A stretch of DNA of 64,000 nt from the NCBI RefSeq assembly GCF_001423185.1, contig NZ_LMOB01000001.1, forward strand, positions 2,738,016 to 2,802,015. The letters are read 5' to 3'. The translations under genes and the position numbers were made by a program. This document shows, in pieces, positions 27,638 to 36,643 of the stretch (the stretch's first letter is position 1; each line of letters begins with the position of its first letter). The stretch comes from Plantibacter sp. Leaf314 (lineage in GTDB: Bacteria > Actinomycetota > Actinomycetes > Actinomycetales > Microbacteriaceae). The notes under the pieces were generated by a model. The model saw nothing but the letters and a program-made list of their open reading frames with translations, made no database searches and was not told where the DNA came from.

Positions 27638-28518
27638 GGCGTCAGGATGACGGAGCGCGTGAGCGACCGGGGGTGGTCGGCGTCGAGGCCGCGGGCCTCC
27701 GCCAGGGCGATCGCGAACCGCTGGGCGACGACGAGTCCCGCGATGGGGTCGAGGTCGTGCTGGACGAACGTCGCGCCGGTGGCCGCGACGTCGTCGGGCA
27801 GACCGGCAGGCGTGGGCCCGAGTGACCAGACGAGCCGGCCGGGCTGCGCGATGGCGATGGGGCCGTGGCGGTAGTCCATGGCCGGGTAGGACTCCGCCCA
27901 GAACTGGGCCGCCTCGCGCGTCTTGAGTGCGGCTTCGAAGGTGAGGCCGACGGCGTGCCCGAGCCCGATGAACGACACCTGGTCGGCCGAGAGGTGGTCG
28001 TCGATCGGGATGGTCAGGGCCTGTTCGGCCTCGACGGCGAGGGCCTCGACGTCGTGACCGAGCGAGCCGCGGAGGAGCGCGAGCGTCGTGGTGGCGAAGC
28101 GGGTCTGCACGACCGAGCGCTCGTCGGCGAAGGGGAGCGCGACCACGTGGGCCGCCGGGACCGTCGCCGGCGAGTCCTCGACGGCCGTGATGAGGACCGT
28201 GGTCACCGACTCGCCGACGGCCTCGAGCAGCTGCACGATCTCCGTCGTCGTGCCGGAGCGCGAGATCGCGACGATGCGGTCGTAGTCGCGGACACCCGGG
28301 AACTCGGAACCGGCGAACGCGTCGGTGATGCCGAACCCGGCCTGTTCGCGGAGGACGGCGTAGCTCATCGCGATGAACCAGCTCGTGCCGCACCCGACGA
28401 CCGCGACGCGCTCGCCCGGCTGCGGCAGCACGGGGGAGAACTCCGGGACGAGGGCGGCTGCGGTGCGCCAGGAAGCGGGCTGCGACGCCAATTCGGCGGC
28501 GACGAAGGTGGCGGGCAT
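27634..28518 (-). CDS. SIS-domain sugar isomerase/deaminase (AgaS-like)
   Basis: A 294-aa protein with two tandem SIS domains: VVGCGTSWFIAMS and ISRSGTTTEIVQLL in the first, FIGLGHAVGLTFEAALKTRE and AESYPAMDYRHGP in the second. This is the isomerase part of GlmS without the glutaminase half, as in AgaS (galactosamine-6-phosphate deaminase/isomerase) and FrlB (fructosamine-6-phosphate deglycase). With a PfkB kinase and GatY-type aldolase in the same operon, AgaS-like conversion to tagatose 6-phosphate is most likely. First gene of the operon; GAAAGG precedes the ATG by 8-9 bases. Confidence 0.82.
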   Translation of the reverse strand: MPATFVAAELASQPASWRTAAALVPEFSPVLPQPGERVAVVGCGTSWFIAMSYAVLREQAGFGITDAFAGSEFPGVRDYDRIVAISRSGTTTEIVQLLEAVGESVTTVLITAVEDSPATVPAAHVVALPFADERSVVQTRFATTTLALLRGSLGHDVEALAVEAEQALTIPIDDHLSADQVSFIGLGHAVGLTFEAALKTREAAQFWAESYPAMDYRHGPIAIAQPGRLVWSLGPTPAGLPDDVAATGATFVQHDLDPIAGLVVAQRFAIALAEARGLDADHPRSLTRSVILTP

Positions 28519-28591
28519 GAAGTGCCTTTCGCGTGGAGGGACGCGATCGCGACGGGGCGATGCGTTGGGAGCAACCATACCGGATCGAATC

Positions 28592-28626
28592 TGATCGATA
28601 CCAGAGCAAATCATCAGAATCGATCA
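28592..28626. promoter_or_regulatory. candidate operator of the DeoR regulator
   Basis: Perfect inverted arms TGATCGAT (28592-28599) and ATCGATCA (28619-28626), 19 nt apart, in the divergent region between the SIS operon and the regulator. The right arm touches the likely -35 region of the regulator promoter (TATGAT at 28650-28655), so binding could control both directions. Confidence 0.5.
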
Positions 28627-28649
28627 TACTGACGCTCGCCGAGCGCCCA

Positions 28650-28655
28650 TATGAT
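28650..28655 (+). promoter_or_regulatory. -10 box of deoR-type regulator
   Basis: TATGAT, with an ACTGAC -35-like hexamer at 28628-28633 (16-nt spacer); the predicted leader is about 33 nt and carries a GCAGGAC ribosome site. Confidence 0.4.
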
Positions 28656-28694
28656 GGTCACAGTACGCCCGACTCGATCCGGAATGCAGGACAG

Positions 28695-29483
28695 ATGACG
28701 CAACAACAGCGACTCAACGCCCTGCTCGAGCTCGTGAGCGAACGCGGCAACGTGACGATCGCCGAGATCGGCGAAGCACTCGGCATCTCCGCCGCGACCG
28801 CGAGACGCGACCTCACGGCACTCGCCGAACAGCGTCTCGTCACCCGGACCCACGGCGGTGCCGCGGCGCTCGGCACCGGCTACGAACTGCCGCTGCAGTA
28901 CAAGATCGCGCGCCAGGCCGACGCCAAGCGGGCCATCGCGAAGGCGGCGGCCACGCTCATCAACGTGGGCGACGCCGTGGGACTGAACGGTGGCACCACG
29001 ACGAGCGAGGTCGCGCGGGTGATCGGTCGGAGCGAGCACCTCGTCCGCTCCGACGGGGACGCCTCCGTCACGATCGTCACGAACGCGCTGAACATCGCCT
29101 ACGAGCTCTCGGTGCGGTCGCACGTGAAGATCGTCGTGACCGGCGGCGTCGCCCGTCGGCAGTCGTACGAACTCGTGGGCTCGCTCGTCGCCGGCGCGCT
29201 CGCTGAGATCGCCCTGGACGTGGCGATCCTCGGCGTCGACGGGCTGAGTGCGCAGTTCGGCGCCACCACCCTGCACGAGGGTGAGGCCGCTGTGAGCCAG
29301 GAGTTCGTGAAGGTGGCGAAGCGGGTCATCGTGGTCGCCGACAGCACGAAGATGACCAAGGCGACCTTCGCCCGCATCTGCCCGCTCGACCGCATCGACG
29401 TGCTCGTCACCGACGCGGCGGTGGATCCTGCCCTGGCCGAGGCCCTGGCCACGGCAGGCGTCGAACTCATCATCGCCGACTGA
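28695..29483 (+). CDS. DeoR family transcriptional regulator (AgaR-like)
   Basis: A 262-aa repressor. Residues 1-57 are the DeoR winged helix-turn-helix (IAEIGEALGISAATARRDLTAL, then THGGA). The rest is the DeoR sensor domain, a sugar-phosphate isomerase-like fold, with GLNGGTTTSEVARVI, VVTGGVARRQSYELVG and VADSTKMTK. It is divergent from the SIS-ROK-PfkB-aldolase operon and upstream of the importer operon, so it probably senses a phosphorylated sugar of this pathway and represses both. Confidence 0.9.
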   Translation: MTQQQRLNALLELVSERGNVTIAEIGEALGISAATARRDLTALAEQRLVTRTHGGAAALGTGYELPLQYKIARQADAKRAIAKAAATLINVGDAVGLNGGTTTSEVARVIGRSEHLVRSDGDASVTIVTNALNIAYELSVRSHVKIVVTGGVARRQSYELVGSLVAGALAEIALDVAILGVDGLSAQFGATTLHEGEAAVSQEFVKVAKRVIVVADSTKMTKATFARICPLDRIDVLVTDAAVDPALAEALATAGVELIIAD

Positions 29484-29533
29484 CCGCGGCCGGTCCGCCC
29501 GTTCCGGGGCCCTGCGACGTCCCGGGTCCCTCT

Positions 29534-29593
29534 GGTCGCCGAGCCTCCCTCCGGGTCACTGAGCCATCCCCCCGGTCACTGAGCCTGTCGAAG
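29534..29593 (+). repeat. dispersed repeat, tandem degenerate cluster
   Basis: Three head-to-tail units starting at 29534, 29554 and 29574 with a 20-nt period: GGTCGCCGAGCC..., GGTCACTGAGCC... and the nearly full GGTCACTGAGCCTGTCGAAG. Lies in the 261-base gap between the DeoR gene and the oxidoreductase. Confidence 0.8.
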
Positions 29594-29684
29594 TGCGACC
29601 CCGCTCCACATGTTTCGGCGCGGTAAAACCTCTGCACCGCATCTGCCGAGCCCCTTGCGTGATCGCCGTGATCGCCTATTGTCA

Positions 29685-29713
29685 TTTCATGATCGTTTTG
29701 GCATCATATGAAT
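29685..29713. promoter_or_regulatory. AT-rich palindromic promoter/operator region
   Basis: TTTCATGAT...ATCATATGAA forms an interrupted palindrome (arms ATGAT 29689-29693 and ATCAT 29703-29707) next to a TTGTCA hexamer at 29679. It is the only AT-rich patch before the oxidoreductase-importer operon and is a likely regulator site. Confidence 0.4.
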
Positions 29714-29744
29714 CAACTTCACGCAAGGAAGCGGATGTGATCGA

Positions 29745-30995
29745 GTGAGCAACGCACCAGCCACCACCCCCACCGGGCTCCGGGTCGCCGTCATCGGCAC
29801 CGGTCAGCGCGCGTACATCGCGGAGCACGTGGCCGCGAGCCCGACGCCGTCGGCGATCGTCGCGGCGGTCGACACCACCGAGATCGGTCGCAGCCGCGCG
29901 CGGCAGATGTTCGGCGACGACCTCGACGTCTTCGACTCCCACCAGGCGCTCATCGCCCAGGGCGGTGTCGACGCCGCGATCGTCACGACGCCGGACTGGA
30001 CCCACAAGGAGATCGCGGTCGACCTGCTGCGTGCCGGCATCGCCGTGTACCTCGAGAAGCCGCTCGCGATCACGCTGGACGACGCCGATGCCGTGCTCCA
30101 GGCCGCCTACGAGTCGCGGACGCCGCTCTACGTCGGACACAACTTCCGCCACGCCGCCGTCGTCCGGCTCATGCACGAGGTCATCGAGCGGGGCGAGATC
30201 GGCGCGGTCAGGTCCGTCTGGGTGCGTCACTTCGTCGGCAACGGCGGCGACTACTACTTCAAGGACTGGCACGCCGACCGTTCGCGCGTGAACACCCTCC
30301 TCCTGCAGAAGGCGAGCCACGACATCGACGTGGTCCACTTCCTCGCGGGTGCCTACACCCGGCGCGTCGTCGCGATGGGCGACCTCGCGGTGTACGGCGA
30401 GGTCGAGGACCGCGAGGACCGCAGCGGTCAGACGATGGCCGACTGGTTCTCCTACGACAACTGGCCGCCCGAGGCACAGCGCGGACTCAACCCGGTGGTC
30501 GACGTCGAGGACGTCTCGATGATGCTCATGACCCTCGAGGGCGGGATCACCGCGAGTTACGAGCAGTGCCACTTCACGCCCGACTACTGGCGGAACTACA
30601 CCGTCATCGGCACCCACGGCCGGCTCGAAAACATCGGCGACACCGCCGGCGGGACGGTCAAGGTCTGGAACCGCCGACGCACCTGGAGCACCGAGGGCGA
30701 CGCCGAGTACCCGATCGCGGGCGTCGAGGAAGGGCACGCCGACGCCGACGTCGACACCATGAACGAGTTCCTCGCCTTCGTGGCCGACGGGACCCCGACC
30801 ACGCTGTCCCCGGTCGCCGCACGGCAGGCGGTCGCCGCCGGTGCGCTCGCCGCGCACTCGCTCCGGAACGGCTCGATCCCGCTCGACGTGCCTCCCCTCG
30901 ACCCGACGCTCGTCGAGTACTTCTCCTCCCTCACCACCAGTACCGCGACGCCTTCCAGCACTGCACCGCATTCCCTCGACGCCACCGCCCGGTAG
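29745..30995 (+). CDS. Gfo/Idh/MocA family oxidoreductase
   Basis: A 416-aa NAD(P)-dependent sugar or inositol-type dehydrogenase. The N-terminal Rossmann motif VAVIGTGQRAYIAEHV and the signature EKPLAITL are clear; the C-terminal domain has VGHNFRHAAVVRLMHE and ASHDIDVVHFLAG (catalytic Asp-His region). It heads a transcript with a solute-binding protein and two permeases, so it probably acts on the imported sugar. The C-terminus carries about 20 Ser/Thr-rich residues beyond the fold. GTG start; substrate unknown. Confidence 0.87.
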   Translation: MSNAPATTPTGLRVAVIGTGQRAYIAEHVAASPTPSAIVAAVDTTEIGRSRARQMFGDDLDVFDSHQALIAQGGVDAAIVTTPDWTHKEIAVDLLRAGIAVYLEKPLAITLDDADAVLQAAYESRTPLYVGHNFRHAAVVRLMHEVIERGEIGAVRSVWVRHFVGNGGDYYFKDWHADRSRVNTLLLQKASHDIDVVHFLAGAYTRRVVAMGDLAVYGEVEDREDRSGQTMADWFSYDNWPPEAQRGLNPVVDVEDVSMMLMTLEGGITASYEQCHFTPDYWRNYTVIGTHGRLENIGDTAGGTVKVWNRRRTWSTEGDAEYPIAGVEEGHADADVDTMNEFLAFVADGTPTTLSPVAARQAVAAGALAAHSLRNGSIPLDVPPLDPTLVEYFSSLTTSTATPSSTAPHSLDATAR

Positions 30996-31018
30996 CGCAC
31001 CTCGAAAGGACTCCCGTC

Positions 31019-32356
31019 ATGCCTTCGTTCTTCACGAACCACACCTCATCACCAGGTGGCCGCGCCCGTCGCCGTGCCGTCCTCAGCGGCATCGGCCTGC
31101 TGGCCGCCGCAGCCCTCACCGCCGGTTGCAGCACCGGTGGCGGCGGCGGCGCGACCGGCGGCGAGTACGCCGCAGCCCCGAAGGACCTCAAGGCCGAGAT
31201 CACCTACGGCGTGTGGGACCAGGCCCAGGTCGCGGCGATCGACGCCAACATCGAGGCGTTCAACGAGGTCTACCCCGACATCACCGTCAACGTGAACGTC
31301 ACGCCGTGGGCGTCCTACTGGTCGAAGCTGCAGACGCAGGCGTCGAGCGACACCCTCCCCGACCTCTTCTGGTTGAACGGCCCGAACTTCCAGGTCTACG
31401 CGGCCAACGGCAAGATCGAACCGATCACCGGCGCCGTGAAGGCGGGCGACATCGACCCGAAGAACTACCCCGAGGCCCTGAACGAGCTGTACTCGCTCGA
31501 GGACACGCAGTACGGCGTTCCGAAGGACTTCGACACCGTGGGTGTCTGGGTCAACACGGCCCTGTTCGAGCAGGCCGGTGTGGCCCTGCCCGCCGACGAC
31601 TGGACCTGGGACGACTTCGACACCGCAGCGCAGACGATCTCGACGAATCTCAAGGACCAGGGCGTCTACGGGGCCGCCGGCGGTATGGACGGCCAGACCA
31701 CGTACTACAACACGATCCTGCAGGCGGGCGGCGAGGTCATCAACGCCGACCAGACCGAGTCCGAGTACGACAGCCCCGAGGCACAGGAAGGGCTCCAGTT
31801 CTGGACGGACCTCATCGCGAACGGTTCCTCGCCCAACATGCAGCAGCTGACGGACACCCCGGCCGACCAGTGGTTCACCTCGGGCAAGGTCGCCATGTAC
31901 TGGGGCGGCAGCTGGCTGCGACCCCTCGTCGGTGAGTCCGACGTCGCCGCCACCACGCAGGCCTTCCCGCTGCCGATCGGCAAGGAGCAGGCGACGGTCA
32001 TCCACGGCGTCTCCAACGTCGTGGCGTCCGCGAGCAAGAACAAGCAGGCAGCCCAAGCGTTGCAGGTCTTCCTCGCGAGCGAGGAGGCGCAGCAGCAGCA
32101 GGGCGACCTCGGTGCCGTCATCCCCGCGTTCAACGGCACCCAGCAGTCCTTCGTCGACTCCTACCCGACGATGAACCTGCAGGTCTTCCTCGACGCCCTC
32201 GACTACGCCAAGCCGCTGCCGGTCTCGGAGAACACCGCGGCATGGAACGCGCTCGAGGTCGAACTCCTGCCCGACGCGTTCAGCGGCGACAAGCCCGTCT
32301 CCGACGTGGCGAAGGAGATCGCCGAGCAGATGAACGCCGCCCTGGCCAAGAAGTGA
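31019..32356 (+). CDS. ABC transporter sugar-binding lipoprotein
   Basis: A 445-aa family 1 extracellular solute-binding protein. The signal peptide has twin arginines within RARRRAVLSG, a hydrophobic stretch and a lipobox LTAGC, with the lipid-modified Cys at residue 37, followed by a Gly-rich linker. The mature part has EITYGVWDQAQ, FNEVYPDITVNV and a GGSWLRPL segment typical of carbohydrate-binding proteins. Ribosome site GAAAGG lies 9-10 bases before the ATG. It delivers sugar to the permeases encoded next; no ATPase gene is present here, so a shared MsmK-type ATPase is implied. Confidence 0.92.
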   Translation: MPSFFTNHTSSPGGRARRRAVLSGIGLLAAAALTAGCSTGGGGGATGGEYAAAPKDLKAEITYGVWDQAQVAAIDANIEAFNEVYPDITVNVNVTPWASYWSKLQTQASSDTLPDLFWLNGPNFQVYAANGKIEPITGAVKAGDIDPKNYPEALNELYSLEDTQYGVPKDFDTVGVWVNTALFEQAGVALPADDWTWDDFDTAAQTISTNLKDQGVYGAAGGMDGQTTYYNTILQAGGEVINADQTESEYDSPEAQEGLQFWTDLIANGSSPNMQQLTDTPADQWFTSGKVAMYWGGSWLRPLVGESDVAATTQAFPLPIGKEQATVIHGVSNVVASASKNKQAAQALQVFLASEEAQQQQGDLGAVIPAFNGTQQSFVDSYPTMNLQVFLDALDYAKPLPVSENTAAWNALEVELLPDAFSGDKPVSDVAKEIAEQMNAALAKK

Positions 32357-33297
32357 CCGGTCAGACCGTGACGCGCACCCCGTCGGCGCCGCTCTCCTCA
32401 TCGAGGGCGGCACGGCGGGGTGCCGCCCGCGGCGACGGTGCCTGGCCGTGGGCGTTCGTCCTCCCGCTCCTCACCGGCATCGGCGTCTTCTTCATCTGGC
32501 CGATGATCCAGACCGCCTACTACTCGTTCACCGAGTGGGGCGTCTTCGGCGGAACCACCTTCACGGGTGTCGAGAACTACGTGCGACTGTTCGCCGACCC
32601 GCGGCTCTACGCCTCGCTCGGCAACACCCTCATCTACACGGCCGTCGTCCTCCTCGGCATCCCGATCGCCGTGTACCTCGCCAGCCTGCTGAACCTCCCG
32701 GGCCTCCGCTTCGCGAGCTTCTACCGGGTGCTCTTCTTCCTGCCGTACGTGGCGATGCCGACCGCCGTCGCGATCGTGTGGCGCATCATCTTCAACGGCG
32801 ACTTCGGCATCCTCAACTACACGCTGTCGCTCGTGGGCATCGACGGTCCGTACTGGATCAGCACGCCGGGGACCGCGATGTTCGCCGTGGCCATCGTCGG
32901 TCTGTGGTCCTCGCTCGGCTTCTCGATGATCATCCTGGCCTCCGGGCTCAAGAACATCGCGCCCGAGCTGTACGAGGCCGCCGAGCTCGACGGGGCGACC
33001 CGGTGGCGTCAGTTCCGCTCCATCACGGTGCCGCTGCTCACCCCGAGCATCTTCTTCGTCACGATCATCACGGTCATCTCGAGCTTCCAGCTCTTCGACC
33101 TGCTGTACGCGATCCTCGGCAGCACGAACCCCGTGCTCCCGAAGAGCATGTCGCTCGTCTACTTCTTCTACGACCAGGGCTTCGTCCAGAACGACAAGGG
33201 CTACGCGTCGGCCATCGCGATCGTGATCTTCCTGATCATCGGACTGGTCACGCTCCTGCAGTTCCGGCTCCAGAAACGATGGGTGAACCATGACTGA
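32353..33297 (+). CDS. carbohydrate ABC transporter permease 1 (MalF-like)
   Basis: A 314-aa inner-membrane permease with six transmembrane helices and the EAA loop EAAELDGATRWRQFRSI that docks the ATPase. Start GTG 32353 overlaps the binding-protein stop (GTGA); a second GTG at 32368 is possible. Pairs with permease 2, which begins 8 bases before this gene ends. Confidence 0.9.
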   Translation: MTGQTVTRTPSAPLSSSRAARRGAARGDGAWPWAFVLPLLTGIGVFFIWPMIQTAYYSFTEWGVFGGTTFTGVENYVRLFADPRLYASLGNTLIYTAVVLLGIPIAVYLASLLNLPGLRFASFYRVLFFLPYVAMPTAVAIVWRIIFNGDFGILNYTLSLVGIDGPYWISTPGTAMFAVAIVGLWSSLGFSMIILASGLKNIAPELYEAAELDGATRWRQFRSITVPLLTPSIFFVTIITVISSFQLFDLLYAILGSTNPVLPKSMSLVYFFYDQGFVQNDKGYASAIAIVIFLIIGLVTLLQFRLQKRWVNHD

Positions 33298-34219
33298 GCA
33301 ACTCACCGCGACGGCGCCGCTCACCACCCGCGCCGTCACCGTCCCGGGATCCGGCCGCCCGACGGCCGCCTCCGCTCGCCGCCGCGACGCCGGTCGCCCC
33401 GGCCAACGGCGCGGGTCCCACGTCGTCGCCCACATCGTGCTCGGTGTCGGCGGCCTCATCATGGCGTTCCCGTTCATCTGGCAGATCATCATGTCGCTGT
33501 CGACGAACGCGGAGGTGCAGAGCGTGGTCCCCACGTTCTGGCCGGCGGAACTGCAGTGGCAGAACTACGCCGCCGTGTTCGAACGGCTCCCGTTCCTCGA
33601 CCAGCTCCGCACCTCGATCCTCATCACGGTCATCCGGACCGTCGCGCAGATCGTCCTCTGCACCATGGCGGGGTACGCGTTCGCCCGCATGCGGTTCCGG
33701 GGACGCACGATCCTGCTCGCCGTGACGCTCTCGATCCTCATGGTGCCGTCGCAGGCGTACCTCATCTCGCAGTACCAGATCGTGCAGGGCTTCGGCTGGT
33801 TGAACACCACGCTCGGCATCGTGGCACCGGGCCTGTTCAGCGCGTTCGGCACGTTCCTCATGCGGACGGCGTTCCTGAACCTCCCGACGGAACTCGAGGA
33901 GGCCGCCCGTATCGACGGGGCCGGACCGTTCCAGATCTTCTGGAAGATCATGCTCCCGCTCGCGAAGCCGAGCATCAGTGTGCTCGCCATCACGACGGTG
34001 CTGTGGTCGTGGAACGAACTCCTCTGGCCGCTCGTGGTCTCGACCTACGCGAACTCCATGCCGCTCGCCGCCGGGCTCGCGACGCTCTCGAGCGACAAGA
34101 CCACGGACTACCCGGTGATGATGGCGGCGTCGATCCTCGCCATGGCGCCCGTGTTGATCCTGTTCATCGTGCTGCAACGCCGGGTGATCGACGGGCTCGC
34201 GTTCTCCGGGCTGAAGTAG
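33290..34219 (+). CDS. carbohydrate ABC transporter permease 2 (MalG-like)
   Basis: A 309-aa permease with an N-terminal basic, Ala/Arg-rich extension of about 45 residues, six transmembrane helices and the EAA loop EEAARIDGAGPFQIFWKI. Completes the importer with the binding protein and permease 1. It ends only 4 bases before the stop of the convergent monooxygenase gene. Confidence 0.91.
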   Translation: MTEQLTATAPLTTRAVTVPGSGRPTAASARRRDAGRPGQRRGSHVVAHIVLGVGGLIMAFPFIWQIIMSLSTNAEVQSVVPTFWPAELQWQNYAAVFERLPFLDQLRTSILITVIRTVAQIVLCTMAGYAFARMRFRGRTILLAVTLSILMVPSQAYLISQYQIVQGFGWLNTTLGIVAPGLFSAFGTFLMRTAFLNLPTELEEAARIDGAGPFQIFWKIMLPLAKPSISVLAITTVLWSWNELLWPLVVSTYANSMPLAAGLATLSSDKTTDYPVMMAASILAMAPVLILFIVLQRRVIDGLAFSGLK

Positions 34220-34223
34220 GGCG

Positions 34224-35420
34224 TCAGGCCTCGCCGGTGCTCCACCAGGAGACGATCGGCGTGCCGTTGACGAGGTGGTCGCCGATCGCCCTCGCCTTGA
34301 AGCGGGCCGGGTTGTGCGAGGCGATCGTGCGGGCGTTCCGCCAGTGCCGATCGAGCGCGAGATGCGTCTCGACGGCGCTGGCACCGCCTACGTCGAACAG
34401 GGCGGTCGCCGCGTCCAGCACCGCGGGCAGGATCACGAGCTGTGCCCGGGCCGTGGCGAGCTCGACGGCGGCGAGCTGTGCCCGGATGCGTTCGGGATCG
34501 CCACCGAGGATCGCGCTGCTCGAACGCTCGAGCGCGGCCGACGCCGCGGCCAGCGCCGCGTCGGCCGCGAAGGACTTCGCCGACAGCTCGCCGACGACCT
34601 CCTGCACGATCGGGTCACCCTGAGCGGTGGCGGCCGCGCCATGGCTGTACGTCCTCGTCCGCGCGCGGACGAACCCGGCGGCGTCGTCGACGATCGCCCG
34701 CCCGATGCCGGTGACCGCGGCGAGCAGGACCAGCTGCACGAACGCGCCACCATGTGACGGCCGGTCAGGTTCGCGTCGCACCACCGTCGACGGGTCGACC
34801 GCGACATCGGTGAACACCGTCGTGCCGCTGCCGGTCAAGCGCTGCCCGAACCCGGTCCAGTCGTCGATCCGATCGACGCCGGGGGCGCCCGTGTCCACGA
34901 GCACCGAGACGAACTCGCCGTCCTGCTCGGCCGCGACCCCGACGAGGTCGGCGAACAGCGTGCCCGTGCTGTAGAACTTCGTCCCGTTCAACCGCAGCCC
35001 CTCGGGCGTCTCGGTGAGGCGGGTGGCGAGCGAGCCCACCTTGGCGGTCGAGCGTTCGTGGCTCGCGTTCCCGACGACGGCGCCGTCGGCGAGCCGGGCG
35101 AGGTGTGCCTCCCGGTCAGCGGACGCCGGCGCGTGCAGGGTGCGGTCGAGGTAGGAGAAGTGGGAGCGGAACAGCTGCGCGAGGTTGGGGTCGCGTCTGG
35201 CGAGTTCCGCGAGCAACTCGAAGAACTCGCCGTGCGTGGCCGCATCGCCGCCGTGTTCGCGAGGCAGGGTCACCCGGGTGAAGCCGGCCTCGCGAAGCGC
35301 TTCGACCTCGGCATACGGCAGGCGGCGCTCGCGCTCCCGCTCGACGGCGCCCCGCCCGAGTTCGTCGAAGAGCGGAGCGAAGCGCGCGACCAGATCCCGG
35401 TCGACGGTCGTCGCGCTCAT
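34224..35420 (-). CDS. acyl-CoA-dehydrogenase-like flavin monooxygenase (DszC/SfnB group)
   Basis: A 398-aa protein with the acyl-CoA dehydrogenase fold. The N-terminal helical domain, the FYSTGTLFADL and WTGFGQRLTGSGTT beta-domain segments, and a C-terminal HWRNARTIASHNP motif place it with FMNH2-dependent monooxygenases such as DszC and SfnB that attack organosulfur compounds, rather than with fatty-acid oxidation enzymes. It lacks the classic Glu base context. ATG overlaps the stop of the paralogue upstream; both follow metQNI in one operon. Substrate unknown. Confidence 0.83.
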   Translation of the reverse strand: MSATTVDRDLVARFAPLFDELGRGAVERERERRLPYAEVEALREAGFTRVTLPREHGGDAATHGEFFELLAELARRDPNLAQLFRSHFSYLDRTLHAPASADREAHLARLADGAVVGNASHERSTAKVGSLATRLTETPEGLRLNGTKFYSTGTLFADLVGVAAEQDGEFVSVLVDTGAPGVDRIDDWTGFGQRLTGSGTTVFTDVAVDPSTVVRREPDRPSHGGAFVQLVLLAAVTGIGRAIVDDAAGFVRARTRTYSHGAAATAQGDPIVQEVVGELSAKSFAADAALAAASAALERSSSAILGGDPERIRAQLAAVELATARAQLVILPAVLDAATALFDVGGASAVETHLALDRHWRNARTIASHNPARFKARAIGDHLVNGTPIVSWWSTGEA

Positions 35421-36643
35421 GACGCCTCGCCATCCACCGTGACCGCCGCCGAAGCGGTCGCCGAAGCCGGCACCGGGGCCGTCGTCGCCGGTTCCGCGTC
35501 CGGCCGCGCGCCAGGCGCCTCCCACTCGGGCAGGGTGCCGAGCAGTTCGAACTGCCCGAGGGCCGCCGCACGTTGGACGGCCGGGTTGTGCGAGGCGATC
35601 GTGCGGACGTTCCGCCAGTGTCGGTCGAGCGCGGACGCCCGACCGACGGCGGAGGCCCCACCGACTTCGAAGAGCCGGCTGAGCGCGTCGAGGACGAGCG
35701 GGAGGACGACCTGCTGGACGCGGAAGACCTCCAACAGCGTCTCGCGGGCGGTGTCGGGACCGTTGCCCGACTCGCCCAGGGTCCGGGCGGCGGCGAGGAC
35801 GAGCGCGCGGGCGGTGTGGACGACGCTGCTCAGCTGTCCGACGATCGCCTGCACGAGCGGATCCTGGCTGGGCAGATGCTCGCCCGCGTGGCCGACCGTG
35901 CGACGTCGCGCCCGCACGTAGTCGACGGTGTCCTCGAGCGCGCGCTGCGCGATCCCGGCGACCACGCCGAGCAGGATGAGCTGCTGCAGGGCGCCGGTGC
36001 GGTGCCATGCCGCCGCGTCGCCGCGGTGGACGACGAGGTCGCGAGGGTCCACCGGCACCCGGTCGAACGTCGTCGTGCCGCTCCCGGTCAGCGGTTGGCC
36101 GAAGCCGTCCCAGTCGTCCACCGAGCGGGTTCCTGGGTCGTGCGCCGAGACCGTCGCGGCGACCCGATCCGTGCCGTCGAGGGCCGACAGGTGGATCCAG
36201 TCGGCGTAGATGCTGCCGGTCGTGTAGTACTTGGTGCCCGTGATCGTCAGCGTCTCGCCGTCGCGGTCGAGGACGGTCTCGAGGTGGGCCGTCGCGTGGC
36301 GTTCGGACTGCGCGTTCCCGACGAGGTCGCCGTCGCGCAGCCGGGCGAACCAGAGCTCGCGGTAGGCGGCGTCGGGCGAGGCGAGCAAAGACTCGACGAA
36401 CAGGATGTGCCCGCGCCAAACGTGCCCGAGGCTCGAATCCGCGGCGGACAGCGCGATGAGCCGGGTGAAGAGCTGCTCCAGGGTGAGCCCCGCGCCACCG
36501 GACTCCCGTGGGACCCGGGCGGCGGCGAAGCCGAGCCGCCGGAGCTCGGCGACCTCGTCGAACAGGAGGCGTCGGTCGGTCTCTCGCGCCACGGCGCCGC
36601 CGCGGAGTCGGGCGAGGAACGCGTCGAAGTCGGTGTCGTTCAT
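35417..36643 (-). CDS. acyl-CoA-dehydrogenase-like flavin monooxygenase, second copy
   Basis: A 408-aa paralogue of the gene at 34224. Same marks: YYTTGSIYADW, DDWDGFGQPLTGSGTT, and HWRNVRTIASHNP near the C-terminus, then an Ala/Pro-rich tail of about 35 residues. ATG overlaps the metI stop (ATGA), tying this pair of monooxygenases to the MetQNI importer. The pair may form a heteromer or act on different substrates. Confidence 0.83.
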   Translation of the reverse strand: MNDTDFDAFLARLRGGAVARETDRRLLFDEVAELRRLGFAAARVPRESGGAGLTLEQLFTRLIALSAADSSLGHVWRGHILFVESLLASPDAAYRELWFARLRDGDLVGNAQSERHATAHLETVLDRDGETLTITGTKYYTTGSIYADWIHLSALDGTDRVAATVSAHDPGTRSVDDWDGFGQPLTGSGTTTFDRVPVDPRDLVVHRGDAAAWHRTGALQQLILLGVVAGIAQRALEDTVDYVRARRRTVGHAGEHLPSQDPLVQAIVGQLSSVVHTARALVLAAARTLGESGNGPDTARETLLEVFRVQQVVLPLVLDALSRLFEVGGASAVGRASALDRHWRNVRTIASHNPAVQRAAALGQFELLGTLPEWEAPGARPDAEPATTAPVPASATASAAVTVDGEAS

